A stretch of 64,000 nt of DNA. Origin: Arenivirga flava (GTDB lineage Bacteria > Actinomycetota > Actinomycetes > Actinomycetales > Microbacteriaceae). Within the stretch, counting starts at the first letter, position 1. Every line of letters starts with the position of its first letter. Under the pieces are notes generated by a model. The model had not been told where the DNA came from. It worked only from the letters and a program-made list of their open reading frames with translations, and ran no database searches. The DNA lies in NCBI RefSeq assembly GCF_030161575.1, contig NZ_BSUL01000001.1:2399809-2463808 (forward strand), in the 5' to 3' direction. The position numbers and the translations under genes are program-made. Below, one piece after another: positions 8,487 to 16,409 of this stretch.

Positions 8487-9608
8487 ATGAGCGGCACCAC
8501 GGGCATCGGCATCATCGGCGCGGGGATGATCAGCGAGCAGTACCTGACGAACCTCACCGTCTATCCCGACGTCACCGTGCACGTCGTCGGCGACCTCGAC
8601 GTCGACCGCGCGACGGCGCAGGCCGAGAAGTGGGGCGTCGCGCAGGGCGGCGACGTCGACGCGGTGCTCGGCCACCCCGACGTGGACATCGTCATCAACC
8701 TCACGATCCCCGCCGCGCACGAGCAGGTCTCCGTCGCCGCGCTGCAGGCCGGCAAGCACGTCTGGACCGAGAAGCCGCTCGCCGTCGACCGAGCGGCCGG
8801 CCGCCGCATCCTCGACGCCGCCGAGGCGGCAGGACGCCGGGTCGGATGCGCCCCCGACACCGTGCTCGGCCCAGGCTTCCAGACGGCCAAGCGCGCCATC
8901 GCGGAGGGTCTCATCGGCACGCCCTACGCGGCCGCGACCGGCTTCCAGTGGCAGGGGCCGGACGTCATCCACCCCAACCCCGACTTCCTCTTCGCCCGCG
9001 GCGGCGGGCCCCTGTTCGACATGGGCCCGTACTACTTCGCCGGCCTGGTGCACCTCTTCGGCTCCGTCTCCGGGGTGGCGGCGCTCGGCGGCCGCGCGGC
9101 GACCGAGCGCAGCGTGCAGGTCGGGCCGCGCGCGGGCGAGGCCTTCCCGGTCGAGGTGCCGACGCACCTCTCCGTGCTCACCGAGTTCGCCGCGGGCCAG
9201 CAGGCGCAGAGCCTGCTGAGCTTCGACACCGCGATATTCCGGCACGGCGTCTTCGAGGTGCACGGCACCGAGGGCACGCTCGTGCTGCCCGACCCCAACT
9301 ACTTCACCGGGGCGATCCAGCTCTACCGGCCCGCCGCGGACCGCGCGGGCATCGCCGCGCAGCAGCCCGAGCTCGTGCCGGTCGTCGGTGCCGAGACCGG
9401 TCGCGGCCTCGGCGCGCTCGACATGGCGCGCGCCATCGCCGAGGGCCGCGAGCACCTCGCCACGGGTGAGCTCGGGTACCACGTGCTCGATGTGCTCGAG
9501 AGCGTCGCCGAGGCCGTCGAGGCGCGGGCCTTCATCGACGTCGCCAGCCGCGTCGAGACCCCGGCCGCGGTCGCCGCGGACTTCGACCCGTTCGCGCGCA
9601 CGCTGTAA
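8487..9608 (+). CDS. Gfo/Idh/MocA-family oxidoreductase (paralogue A)
   Basis: 373-residue NAD(P)-dependent sugar or inositol dehydrogenase. The N-terminal Rossmann motif is GIGIIGAGMISEQYL, the family EKP motif is in VWTEKPLAVDR, and the catalytic-domain region GGGPLFDMGPYYFAGLVHLFG carries the usual Asp/Tyr residues. A good ribosome-binding site (GGAGAGGG) precedes the ATG. It is clearly paralogous to the protein at 59561-60691, and both end in DFDPFA(R/S)TL. It is divergent from the SMP-30 lactonase, which fits a dehydrogenase-lactonase pair. Confidence 0.9.
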   Translation: MSGTTGIGIIGAGMISEQYLTNLTVYPDVTVHVVGDLDVDRATAQAEKWGVAQGGDVDAVLGHPDVDIVINLTIPAAHEQVSVAALQAGKHVWTEKPLAVDRAAGRRILDAAEAAGRRVGCAPDTVLGPGFQTAKRAIAEGLIGTPYAAATGFQWQGPDVIHPNPDFLFARGGGPLFDMGPYYFAGLVHLFGSVSGVAALGGRAATERSVQVGPRAGEAFPVEVPTHLSVLTEFAAGQQAQSLLSFDTAIFRHGVFEVHGTEGTLVLPDPNYFTGAIQLYRPAADRAGIAAQQPELVPVVGAETGRGLGALDMARAIAEGREHLATGELGYHVLDVLESVAEAVEARAFIDVASRVETPAAVAADFDPFARTL

Positions 9609-9665
9609 CCGCCTCGGCGCGGGCGCGAAACATCCGGGCAACACCCGCTCCGTAGCCTCGGCTGC

Positions 9666-10586
9666 ATGGGCCGGTACGACGAGGGCGGCGACTCCGCCGC
9701 CACCACCGTCGGGATCCCGGCCGGCGCCCTCGTCGACCTCTTCGCGATCGGCCGCTGCGTCGAGCGCGCCGACGCGACCGCGCGGGTGCTCGACGCGCAC
9801 CTGCAGCGGATGGTCGACGACCCGTGGCTCGACGAGCACGCGGCCTGCACGGCGGCGCTCGACGCCCTCGGGATCGCCGCCCCGCCCGGCGTCGAGCTCG
9901 CGCGCGGCGACCTGATGACCCTGCTGGCCGTGGGTCGCGCCGAGCCGCGCTCCATCGCCTTCGCCGTCGGGACCGCCCGGGAGCACGCCCGGCACGCGCG
10001 CGACAGCGTGCCCGCCGAGCTCTGGGAGTGCCTCAACACCACCCGCGCCCGCATGCCGCGCAAGGTCGCCGCCGAACGGGCGCACGAGTTCCTGGCCTGG
10101 GTGCGCGAGCGCGCGGCGCTCGCCGTGGGCACCGTCGAGGGCGGGGCCAGCCGGGACGGCTCCTGGAGCGCCTTCACGCTGGGGCGCTCGATCGAGCGCG
10201 CCGAGCGCACGGCGGGGCTGCTCGCCGCGCGGCAGCGGGTGGAGCCGTGGTCCACGGTGCTGCGCTCCTGCGGCGCCTCCGAGGCCGCCCTGCGCACCAT
10301 CGGCCACGCGCCGACCGCGCAGCGCGCCGCCGCGCTGCTGCTCGCCGAGCCGACCTTCCCGCGCTCGGTGCTCTTCGCCCTGCGCCGCGCGGAGCAGTGC
10401 CTGGCCGACCTCGGCCCCCTCGGCGACGACGGCCTGGCCCGAGAGGCGCTCGACCGCGCGCGCTTCGCGGTCGAGCTCGGGGCCGGCCCCGCCGGCGATC
10501 TGACCGAGCGGATGCGCGTCGTGCGCGACGCCGCCGACACGGTCGCCGACGCCGTGCAAGGGCTGCGGCAGCCGACGTCGGTCTGA
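9666..10586 (+). CDS. Alpha-E (DUF403) domain protein
   Basis: 306-residue, mostly helical protein with the features of the alpha-E family: an early Glu-Arg motif (IGRCVERADATARVLD), AREHARHARDSVPAELWECLN in the middle, and a second ER motif (GRSIERAERTAGLL). Alpha-E proteins usually sit beside a circularly permuted ATP-grasp enzyme and a transglutaminase-like protein, and are thought to act with them in peptide modification. None of those partners is in this window. A TAGCCT -10 element at 9653-9658 lies seven bases before the ATG and there is no ribosome-binding site, so the mRNA is probably leaderless. Confidence 0.75.
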   Translation: MGRYDEGGDSAATTVGIPAGALVDLFAIGRCVERADATARVLDAHLQRMVDDPWLDEHAACTAALDALGIAAPPGVELARGDLMTLLAVGRAEPRSIAFAVGTAREHARHARDSVPAELWECLNTTRARMPRKVAAERAHEFLAWVRERAALAVGTVEGGASRDGSWSAFTLGRSIERAERTAGLLAARQRVEPWSTVLRSCGASEAALRTIGHAPTAQRAAALLLAEPTFPRSVLFALRRAEQCLADLGPLGDDGLAREALDRARFAVELGAGPAGDLTERMRVVRDAADTVADAVQGLRQPTSV

Positions 10587-10741
10587 GCCGCGCCCGGCGG
10601 GCGCTCGGAGCGCTCCGCCGCGCGCGGCTCGGCGTTGCGCGCGGCAGGTCCGCGCGCGGCTGTCGCTGCGCGCGGCAGGGCCCCGCGCGGCTCGGCGTTG
10701 CGCGGCAGCTCCTCGCGCACGGCTACCGCTGTGCGCGGCTT

Positions 10742-10803
10742 GTCAGTGCCGTGGCGACAAGTCGGTGCCTTCCGCGCTGCTGCCTTGTCGTCCCGGTGCT
10801 GAG
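10742..10803. repeat. 62-bp palindromic element (family member 2)
   Basis: Imperfect palindrome with about 15 of 20 paired arm positions and GCGAC at positions 13-17, in phase with the element at 5951. It sits inside an 80-bp unit (10733-10812) repeated at 10855-10934 with 4 differences. Confidence 0.75.
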
Positions 10804-10863
10804 TCGCGGGGTGGAGGCGCGCGTGCGGGTGTGCCGCGCATCCGCTGTCGCCGAGCGCGGCTT

Positions 10864-10925
10864 GTCAGTGCCGTGGCGACAAGTCGGGGCGTTCCGCGCT
10901 GCTGACTTGTCGTCTCGGTGCTGAG
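10864..10925. repeat. 62-bp palindromic element (family member 3)
   Basis: Near-identical copy of the element at 10742-10803, in the second 80-bp direct repeat (10855-10934). Arms include GCGACAAGTC and GACTTGTCG. The duplication looks recent, at 95% identity. Confidence 0.75.
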
Positions 10926-11040
10926 TCGCGGGGTCGAGTCGGCTGAGTCGCGGGGTCGGGTCGGCCAAGTCGCGGGACGGGGCCAGCCGAGTCGCGGGGC
11001 CGGACGAACCGACCCGCGCCCCGCGCATCCGCTGGTCCGC

Positions 11041-12366
11041 TCAGCCGCGGGTGGCGGCCTGCTCGACCACGTCGATCTCGCTGGTGGCGACGTCGCGGGC
11101 ATCCGCGGGCTCGTGGCTGCGCACGGTGAGCCGCCAGCGGGTCGCGGGGTCGTAGCCGAGCCACCAGCCCTCGCCGCGCCAGAGCCAGGCCAGGCCCACG
11201 GCGGCACCGAGCAGCGCCGCCGTGCCGCCGACGAGCATCGCGGACCGCGGCCCGAGCCAGTCGGCGACGAGGCCGATGAGGGGCGCGCCGATCGGCGTCG
11301 CGCCCATGAGGATCGTCATGTAGATCGCCATCACGCGGCCGCGCAGGCTCGGCGGCGTGGTCGTCTGCACGTAGGTGTTGGCGGTGGTGAGCAGGGTGAG
11401 GGTGAAGAAGCCGACGGGCACGAGCGCCGCGGCGTAGCTCCAGAAGGTGGGCATGGCGCTCGCCAGGGCCACCGAGCCCCCGAGGGCTGCGGCCGCGCCG
11501 AGCACCGTGCGCAGCCGCGCGCGGTCGCGCCGGGCCGCGAGCAGCGCGCCGGTGAGCGAGCCGACCGCCACGATCGAGGACAGCAGGCCAAACTCGCTCG
11601 CGCCGTGGCCGAAGACCTCGGCGGCCATGGTCGAGGTGAAGATGGGGAAGTTCATCGTGAAGGCGCCGACCAGCGCGACCACGACCATGATCGCCAGCAC
11701 GTCGCGGCGCGAGCCGAGGTAGCCGAAGCCCGCCCGCAGCTGGCCCTTGCCGCGGGGCGCCTTCTCGGTCGGATGCAGCTCGCCGACCCGCAGCGCCCAG
11801 AGCGCCCCGAGCACCGCGATGAACGAGACGCCGTTGATGAGGAACACCCATCCGGCGCCGATGACCGCCGTGAGCACGCCCGCCACCGCGGGGCCGATGA
11901 GGCGCGCGCCGTTGAAGGAGGCGGAGTTCAGCGCCACCGCGTTGGGCAGGTCGCGGGTGCTGACGAGCTCCGAGACGAAGGTCTGCCGCGCCGGGGCGTC
12001 GAGCGCCGTGACGGTGCCGAGCGCGAGGGCGAAGGCGTAGACCATCCAGAGCTGGGCGGTGCCGGTGAGCACGAGGGCGCCGAGCGCCAGGCCGAGCACG
12101 CCCTGCAGCGCCTGCGTGATGGCGAGCACGCGGCGGCCCGCGTACCGGTCGACGAGCACGCCGGCGAAGGGTCCGAGCAGCAGCGCCGGCCCGAACTGCA
12201 GCGCCATGGTGATGCCGACCGCGGTGGCGTCGTGGTCGGTCAGCTCGGTGAGCACGATCCAATCCTGGGCGGTGCGCTGCATCCACGCGCCGATGTTGCT
12301 GATCAGCGCGCCCGCGAACCAGAGCCGGTAGTTGACCCCGCGCAACGACCGGAACATCGCGCTCAC
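11041..12366 (-). CDS. MFS exporter (EntS-like)
   Basis: 441-residue 12-helix major-facilitator protein of the MFS_3/EntS-like exporter group. Opening residues (FRSLRGVNYRLWFAGALISNIGAWMQ) and the ALDAPARQTFVSELV stretch are typical of this group, which includes siderophore and drug exporters. A cytoplasmic C-terminal tail of about 50 residues follows the last helix. Its start overlaps the stop of the upstream MarR gene by four bases, so the two form one operon. It is a probable efflux pump under MarR control, with unknown substrate. Confidence 0.85.
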   Translation of the reverse strand: MSAMFRSLRGVNYRLWFAGALISNIGAWMQRTAQDWIVLTELTDHDATAVGITMALQFGPALLLGPFAGVLVDRYAGRRVLAITQALQGVLGLALGALVLTGTAQLWMVYAFALALGTVTALDAPARQTFVSELVSTRDLPNAVALNSASFNGARLIGPAVAGVLTAVIGAGWVFLINGVSFIAVLGALWALRVGELHPTEKAPRGKGQLRAGFGYLGSRRDVLAIMVVVALVGAFTMNFPIFTSTMAAEVFGHGASEFGLLSSIVAVGSLTGALLAARRDRARLRTVLGAAAALGGSVALASAMPTFWSYAAALVPVGFFTLTLLTTANTYVQTTTPPSLRGRVMAIYMTILMGATPIGAPLIGLVADWLGPRSAMLVGGTAALLGAAVGLAWLWRGEGWWLGYDPATRWRLTVRSHEPADARDVATSEIDVVEQAATRG

Positions 12367-12782
12367 GCGTCGGCCAGACGGCGCAGGACCGGCAGCACCT
12401 CCTCCAGCGCATCGCGCTCGGCGGGCTCGAGCTCGGCCAGCCGATCGTGGAACCAGGCCGAGCGCAGCCGCTTCGTCTCGGCGATGAGCGCCTCGCCCTC
12501 CGCGGTGATCGAGACGATCACCTTGCGGGCGTCGTCGGGGGAGGGGTCGCGGCGCGCACGGCCGGCATCGGCGAGGGCGTTGAGGGTGCGGTTCATCGAG
12601 GGCGGGCTCACCCGCTCGCGCACTGCGAGCTCACCGGGGGTCGTGGGCCCCTCGCGGTGCAGCCAGCCGAGCACCCCGAGGTGGCTGTCGCTGACGTTCG
12701 CACCCCGCTCGACCCTGATGCGCCGGGAGACCCGCTGGAGGAGGATGCGCAGCTGCTCTTCCTGCTCCGCGTCCATGCCCAT
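12363..12782 (-). CDS. MarR-family regulator of the adjacent exporter
   Basis: 139-residue winged-helix MarR protein. Recognition region is TTPGELAVRERVSPPSMNRTLNALADAG and the wing is ARRDPSPDDARKVIVSITAEGEAL. First gene of an operon with the MFS exporter. A TACGCT -10 hexamer lies seven bases before the ATG with no ribosome-binding site, indicating a leaderless mRNA. The palindrome at 12787-12805 overlaps this promoter, so the gene is probably autoregulated, as is usual for MarR/efflux pairs. Confidence 0.9.
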   Translation of the reverse strand: MGMDAEQEEQLRILLQRVSRRIRVERGANVSDSHLGVLGWLHREGPTTPGELAVRERVSPPSMNRTLNALADAGRARRDPSPDDARKVIVSITAEGEALIAETKRLRSAWFHDRLAELEPAERDALEEVLPVLRRLADA

Positions 12783-12786
12783 GATC

Positions 12787-12805
12787 GTTAGCGTAGCTCA
12801 TTAAC
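12787..12805. promoter_or_regulatory. MarR-type operator over the marR/MFS promoter
   Basis: Imperfect palindrome GTTAGCGTAGCTCATTAAC with GTTA/TAAC ends, AT-rich relative to its surroundings. It covers the -10 element of the MarR gene. Likely autoregulatory site. Confidence 0.55.
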
Positions 12806-12860
12806 CGCGCTCATGGTCCGGGCGGATGCAGGGTCGCGCCGTGCCGCGTCCGCCGCGCCG

Positions 12861-12945
12861 GCGCTCCGCCCGCGCCCTGCCTCCGCCCGCGCTCCGCCCG
12901 CGCCCTGCCTCCGCCCGCGCTCCGCCCGCGCCCCTGCCTCCGCCC
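12861..12945. repeat. 28-bp tandem repeat, three copies
   Basis: Units at 12861-12888 and 12889-12916 are identical; the third (12917-12945) has one extra C. Each begins GCGCTCCGCCCGCGCC. Pyrimidine-rich on the plus strand. Confidence 0.8.
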
Positions 12946-12990
12946 GCGCTGCGCCCGCTCTGCGGCCGCGCTGCGGCATCCCCTCGCAAA

Positions 12991-13050
12991 GCAGTACACG
13001 GACGACAGTGCAGTACGGCGAGGGGTACCGCCTTGTCGCTCGGATACTGC
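12991..13050. repeat. 60-bp palindromic element (family member 4, degenerate)
   Basis: Left arm begins GCAGTACACGGACGACAG, right arm ends CTTGTCGCTCGGATACTGC. Arms pair imperfectly. Length (60 bp) and position of the CGAC core match the element at 19439. Confidence 0.55.
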
Positions 13051-13144
13051 GCCGCGACGGGCGGACGCACAGACGGATGGATGGACCGACTGACCGACCG
13101 CCGAGTCGCGACCGTCCGCATCCGCCGGCCGAACCTCTCGGCCC

Positions 13145-13226
13145 CGGCCTGCCCGCCCGCCGCACCCCGGCCTGCCCGCCCGCCGCACCCCTGCCCGCCC
13201 GCCGCACCTCGGCCCGCCCGCCGCAC
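13145..13226. repeat. 19-23 bp GC-rich tandem repeat
   Basis: Four units sharing GCCCGCCCGCCGCACC, two of about 23 bp followed by two of about 19 bp. Confidence 0.7.
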
Positions 13227-13263
13227 CCCGGGCCGGCTGCTTGCCGCACCTACGATGAACCAC

Positions 13264-14118
13264 ATGATCCGCGAGGACGCGACCTTCCGCGACGGCCACG
13301 GCGTGACCATCCACTACTCGCGCTGGGTGCCGGCGCATCCGCGGCTGGTCGTGCAGATCGCCCACGGCGTCGGCGAGCACGGGCTGCGGTACAGCGCGCT
13401 CGCCGAGCGCCTCGCCGCCGGTGGCGCGGCCGTCTACGTGGACGACCACCGCGGGCACGGGCGCACCGGGCTCGAGCAGCACGCCGGCGACCACGCACTG
13501 CTCGGCCGCCTCGGACCGGGCGGTCAGCGGGCGGCGACCGAGGGCATCCGCGCGTTCACGGTGGTGGCGAAGGCCGCGCATCCGGGCCTGCCGGTCGTGC
13601 TGCTGGGGCACAGCTGGGGCTCGCTGATGGCGCAGATCCTCCTCGACCGGCACGCCGCGGACTACTGCGGCGCGATCCTGACCGGCAGCGCCTACCGCAT
13701 GCCGGGATGGATGAACGGCGGCGACCTCAACAGGCCCTTCCGCGGCGGTCCCACCGGCTACGAATGGCTGAACCGGGACCCGGATGCGGTGCAGCGCTTC
13801 GTCGACGACCCGCTGACCTTCGAGGCGGCGATCCCGAAGCTGTTCGGCATCCGGGACGCCCTGCGCCTGCTCGGACGCCCCTCGCGCGACTGGACCGCCG
13901 ACCTGCCGATGCTGCTGCAGGTCGGCGGCGACGACTCGCTCGGCGGCGGTCGCAGCGTGGAGCGCCTCGCCCGCGCCTACCGCGAGCGCTCCGGTCTGAG
14001 CGACGTCGAGGTGCACGTCTACCCCGGGGCGCGGCACGAGCTCTTCCACGAGCGGAACCGCGACGAGGTGGTCGGCGACCTGCTCGCGTGGCTCGAGCGG
14101 CGCTGGCCCGTCGGCTGA
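13264..14118 (+). CDS. Alpha/beta hydrolase, monoacylglycerol-lipase-like
   Basis: About 284-residue serine hydrolase of the Hydrolase_4 (monoacylglycerol lipase/lysophospholipase) group. The oxyanion-hole region is IAHGVGEH, the nucleophile elbow is GHSWGS with Ser about residue 117, and the C-terminal His is in GARHELFHE. A TACGAT -10 element ends seven bases before the ATG at 13264, suggesting a leaderless mRNA starting there. An in-frame ATG at 13255 is the alternative. No signal peptide. It probably cleaves monoacylglycerols or similar lipid esters in the cytoplasm. Confidence 0.85.
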   Translation: MIREDATFRDGHGVTIHYSRWVPAHPRLVVQIAHGVGEHGLRYSALAERLAAGGAAVYVDDHRGHGRTGLEQHAGDHALLGRLGPGGQRAATEGIRAFTVVAKAAHPGLPVVLLGHSWGSLMAQILLDRHAADYCGAILTGSAYRMPGWMNGGDLNRPFRGGPTGYEWLNRDPDAVQRFVDDPLTFEAAIPKLFGIRDALRLLGRPSRDWTADLPMLLQVGGDDSLGGGRSVERLARAYRERSGLSDVEVHVYPGARHELFHERNRDEVVGDLLAWLERRWPVG

Positions 14119-14141
14119 CCGCTCCGGCCTAGGCTGGCCGC

Positions 14142-15191
14142 ATGCACGGTGAGTACAAGGTGCCCGGAGGCAAGCTGGTCGTCGTCGACCTCGACGTGGA
14201 GGCCGGGCGCATCGCGAACTTCCGGCTCGCGGGGGACTTCTTCCTCGAGCCCGACGACGCGCTCGAGGCCATCGACCGCGCGGTCAACGGCCTGCCGGCC
14301 GAGTCCGACTCCGCGACCATCGCCGCGGCGATCAAGGCCGCGCTGCCGGAGGGCGCCGTGCTGCTGGGCTTCAGCCCGGAGGCCGTGGCCGTCGCCATCC
14401 GCCGCTCCCTCAACCGGGCGACGACCTGGCGCGATTACGAGTGGCAGCTCATCCGCGAGCCCGCCGTGAGTCCGGCCATGCACCTCGCCCTCGACCAGGT
14501 GCTCACCGAGGAGGTCGGGGCGGGTCGCCGCCAGCCGACGCTGCGCATCTGGGAGTGGGACCGCTCCGCGGTGGTCATCGGCAGCTTCCAGAGCCTGCGC
14601 AACGAGGTCGACCTCGACAACGCGGCGAAGTACGGAGCGGATGTGGTGCGCCGCATCACCGGCGGCGGCGCCATGTTCATGGAGCGCGGCACCGCGATCA
14701 CCTACTCGATCTACGCACCGGGCGACCTCGTGCAGGGCATGAGCTTCCAGGACTCGTACGCCTTCCTCGACGAGTGGGCGATCATCGCGCTGCGCTCGCT
14801 CGGCATCGACGCCTACTACCAGCCGCTCAACGACATCGCCTCGACCAAGGGCAAGATCGGCGGCGCCGCGCAGAAGCGCCTCGGCAACGGCGCCGTGCTG
14901 CACCACGTCACCATGAGCTACGACATGGACGGCCAGCGCATGACCGAGGTGCTGCGCATCGGCCGGGAGAAGATGAGCGACAAGGGCACCACGAGCGCCG
15001 CCAAGCGCGTCGACCCGCTCAAGAGCCAGACGGGCATGGAGCGCGAGGCGATCCTCGACACCATGATCGGCACCTTCCGCGGACTCCACGGCCTGGTCGA
15101 CGGCGCCGTCACCGAGGACGAGCGGATGCGGGCGGAGCAGCTGGCGGTCTCGAAGTTCGGTGATCGGGAATGGCTGGCGCGGGTGCCCTGA
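14142..15191 (+). CDS. lplA: Lipoate-protein ligase with N-terminal accessory domain
   Basis: 349 residues. The first 90 (GEYKVPGGKLVVVDLDVEAG, then FRLAGDFFLEPDDALEAID) resemble the small accessory domain that is C-terminal in E. coli LplA and a separate protein (LplB) in some archaea. The catalytic domain follows, with RRITGGGAMF as the lipoyl-AMP loop and STKGKIGGAAQKR carrying the catalytic Lys. It attaches lipoate to dehydrogenase E2 and GcvH proteins. The domain order is permuted relative to E. coli. TAGGCT six bases before the ATG and no ribosome-binding site indicate a leaderless transcript. Confidence 0.85.
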   Translation: MHGEYKVPGGKLVVVDLDVEAGRIANFRLAGDFFLEPDDALEAIDRAVNGLPAESDSATIAAAIKAALPEGAVLLGFSPEAVAVAIRRSLNRATTWRDYEWQLIREPAVSPAMHLALDQVLTEEVGAGRRQPTLRIWEWDRSAVVIGSFQSLRNEVDLDNAAKYGADVVRRITGGGAMFMERGTAITYSIYAPGDLVQGMSFQDSYAFLDEWAIIALRSLGIDAYYQPLNDIASTKGKIGGAAQKRLGNGAVLHHVTMSYDMDGQRMTEVLRIGREKMSDKGTTSAAKRVDPLKSQTGMEREAILDTMIGTFRGLHGLVDGAVTEDERMRAEQLAVSKFGDREWLARVP

Positions 15192-15283
15192 CGGCTGCTG
15201 ATCGAGCACAGCCGGTAGGCCGTCCCGCACCTCGAGGCCGGGTTCGCGGTGCTCCGCTTCGTGAGCGTTCGGCCGCGACGAGG

Positions 15284-15302
15284 TGAGGCGAGGCTAAGCT
15301 CA
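15284..15302. promoter_or_regulatory. DtxR/IdeR-type iron box upstream of fecCD-like gene
   Basis: TGAGGCGAGGCTAAGCTCA matches 14 of 19 positions of the actinobacterial iron box TTAGGTTAGGCTAACCTAA. It lies 45 bp before the permease start, so the importer is probably repressed by iron. Confidence 0.65.
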
Positions 15303-15347
15303 GAAGGTCCGCCGCGTCCGCGGCCCGCTCACCCCGAGGCACCTCCC

Positions 15348-16409
15348 ATGTCGATCCCCGCGCCCGCCCGGGCCCGCCGCGGCCGCGCCGGCCTGCTCGC
15401 CGCCGCACTGCTGGTCGCCCTCGTGGTCGCCGCCCTCGTCTCCGCGGGCACGGGCCAGCTCAGCGCGAGCCCGGTCGACGTGCTGGCGACCCTGCTGAAG
15501 CAGGTCGGCATCGACATCGGGGTCGCCCCTCAGGGGCCTAACGTCGAGGCGGCGCTCACCACCATCCGCTTCCCCCGCGTCATCATGGCCGTGCTGATCG
15601 GCGCCGCGCTCGCCGTCGCCGGCCTGCTCATGCAGGCGATCTTCGGCAATCCGCTCGCCGAGCCCGGCGTCGTCGGCGTCTCGAGCGGTGCGGCCGTCGG
15701 CGCCTGCTCGGCGATCGTCTTCAACCTCACCTTCTTCGGCGCGTGGACGGTGCCGGTGCTCGCCTTCGGCGCGGGCCTGGCCGTCACCCTGCTCGTCTAC
15801 GCGCTCAGCCGCGCGGGCGGGCGCACCGAGGTGGTCACGCTGCTGCTCACCGGCATCGCCCTCAACGCGTTCTGCGGGGCGCTGCTCGCCCTGCTCACCT
15901 TCCTCGGCGACACCGCCGCGCGCGAGCAGATCGTGTTCTGGCAGCTCGGCAGCCTCAACGGATCGCTGCAGCAGCAGGTGCTCATCGTGCTGCCCTTCGT
16001 CGCCGTCGGGGTGCTCGGCGCCGCCTTCCTCTCGCGACGCCTCGACCTGCTGACGCTCGGCGAGAAGAACGCCCGGCACCTCGGCGTGAACGTCGAGGCG
16101 CTGCGGGTGGCCGCCATCGTGCTCACCGCGCTGCTCGTCGGCGCGGCCGTCGCCTTCGCGGGCATCATCGCCTTCGTCGGCCTGGTGATCCCGCACCTCA
16201 TGCGCATGGTGCTCGGTCCGGCCCACCGGCCGCTGCTGATCACCAGCGTGCTCGGCGGCGCTCTGCTGCTGACCCTCGCCGACCTCATCGCCCGCACCGC
16301 GGTGCCCTTCGCCGACCTGCCCATCGGCATGCTCACCTCGCTGGTCGGCGGGCCGTTCTTCTTCTGGCTGCTGCGACGCAGCCGCAAGCGGTCGGGAGGA
16401 TGGGGATGA
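15348..16409 (+). CDS. FecCD-family iron (siderophore/heme) ABC permease
   Basis: 353-residue multi-spanning permease of the BtuC/FecCD family. Characteristic segments are RFPRVIMAVLIGAALAVAGLLMQ, FGNPLAEPGVVGVSSGA and AGIIAFVGLVIPHLMRMVLGP. The start at 15348 has GAGG eight bases upstream and follows an iron box. The ATG of the ATPase gene overlaps the stop by four bases (ATGA). No periplasmic-binding-protein gene is adjacent, so the binding protein must be elsewhere. Substrate could be a ferric siderophore or heme. Confidence 0.9.
   Translation: MSIPAPARARRGRAGLLAAALLVALVVAALVSAGTGQLSASPVDVLATLLKQVGIDIGVAPQGPNVEAALTTIRFPRVIMAVLIGAALAVAGLLMQAIFGNPLAEPGVVGVSSGAAVGACSAIVFNLTFFGAWTVPVLAFGAGLAVTLLVYALSRAGGRTEVVTLLLTGIALNAFCGALLALLTFLGDTAAREQIVFWQLGSLNGSLQQQVLIVLPFVAVGVLGAAFLSRRLDLLTLGEKNARHLGVNVEALRVAAIVLTALLVGAAVAFAGIIAFVGLVIPHLMRMVLGPAHRPLLITSVLGGALLLTLADLIARTAVPFADLPIGMLTSLVGGPFFFWLLRRSRKRSGGWG

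Larger units (their letters stand above)
10587..11040. other. 454-bp convergent spacer rich in repeats
   Basis: No credible gene. 10587-10732 is low-complexity GCGCGGC-rich sequence. 10733-10934 holds two 80-bp direct repeats containing palindromes. 10934-11010 contains a run of GAGTCGCGGGG-like units. The flanking genes converge on this spacer. Confidence 0.7.
12806..13263. other. Repeat-rich divergent spacer
   Basis: No credible gene. It holds a 28-bp tandem repeat (12861-12945), a 60-bp degenerate palindrome (12991-13050) and 19-23 bp repeats (13145-13226). The alpha/beta hydrolase promoter (TACGAT, 13251-13256) is at its right edge. Confidence 0.65.

Noticed and set aside
10606-10617. 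CGGAGCGCTCCG as another CebR operator
   Set aside because: The core matches, but the flanks do not and no gene starts nearby; it lies in a convergent low-complexity spacer.
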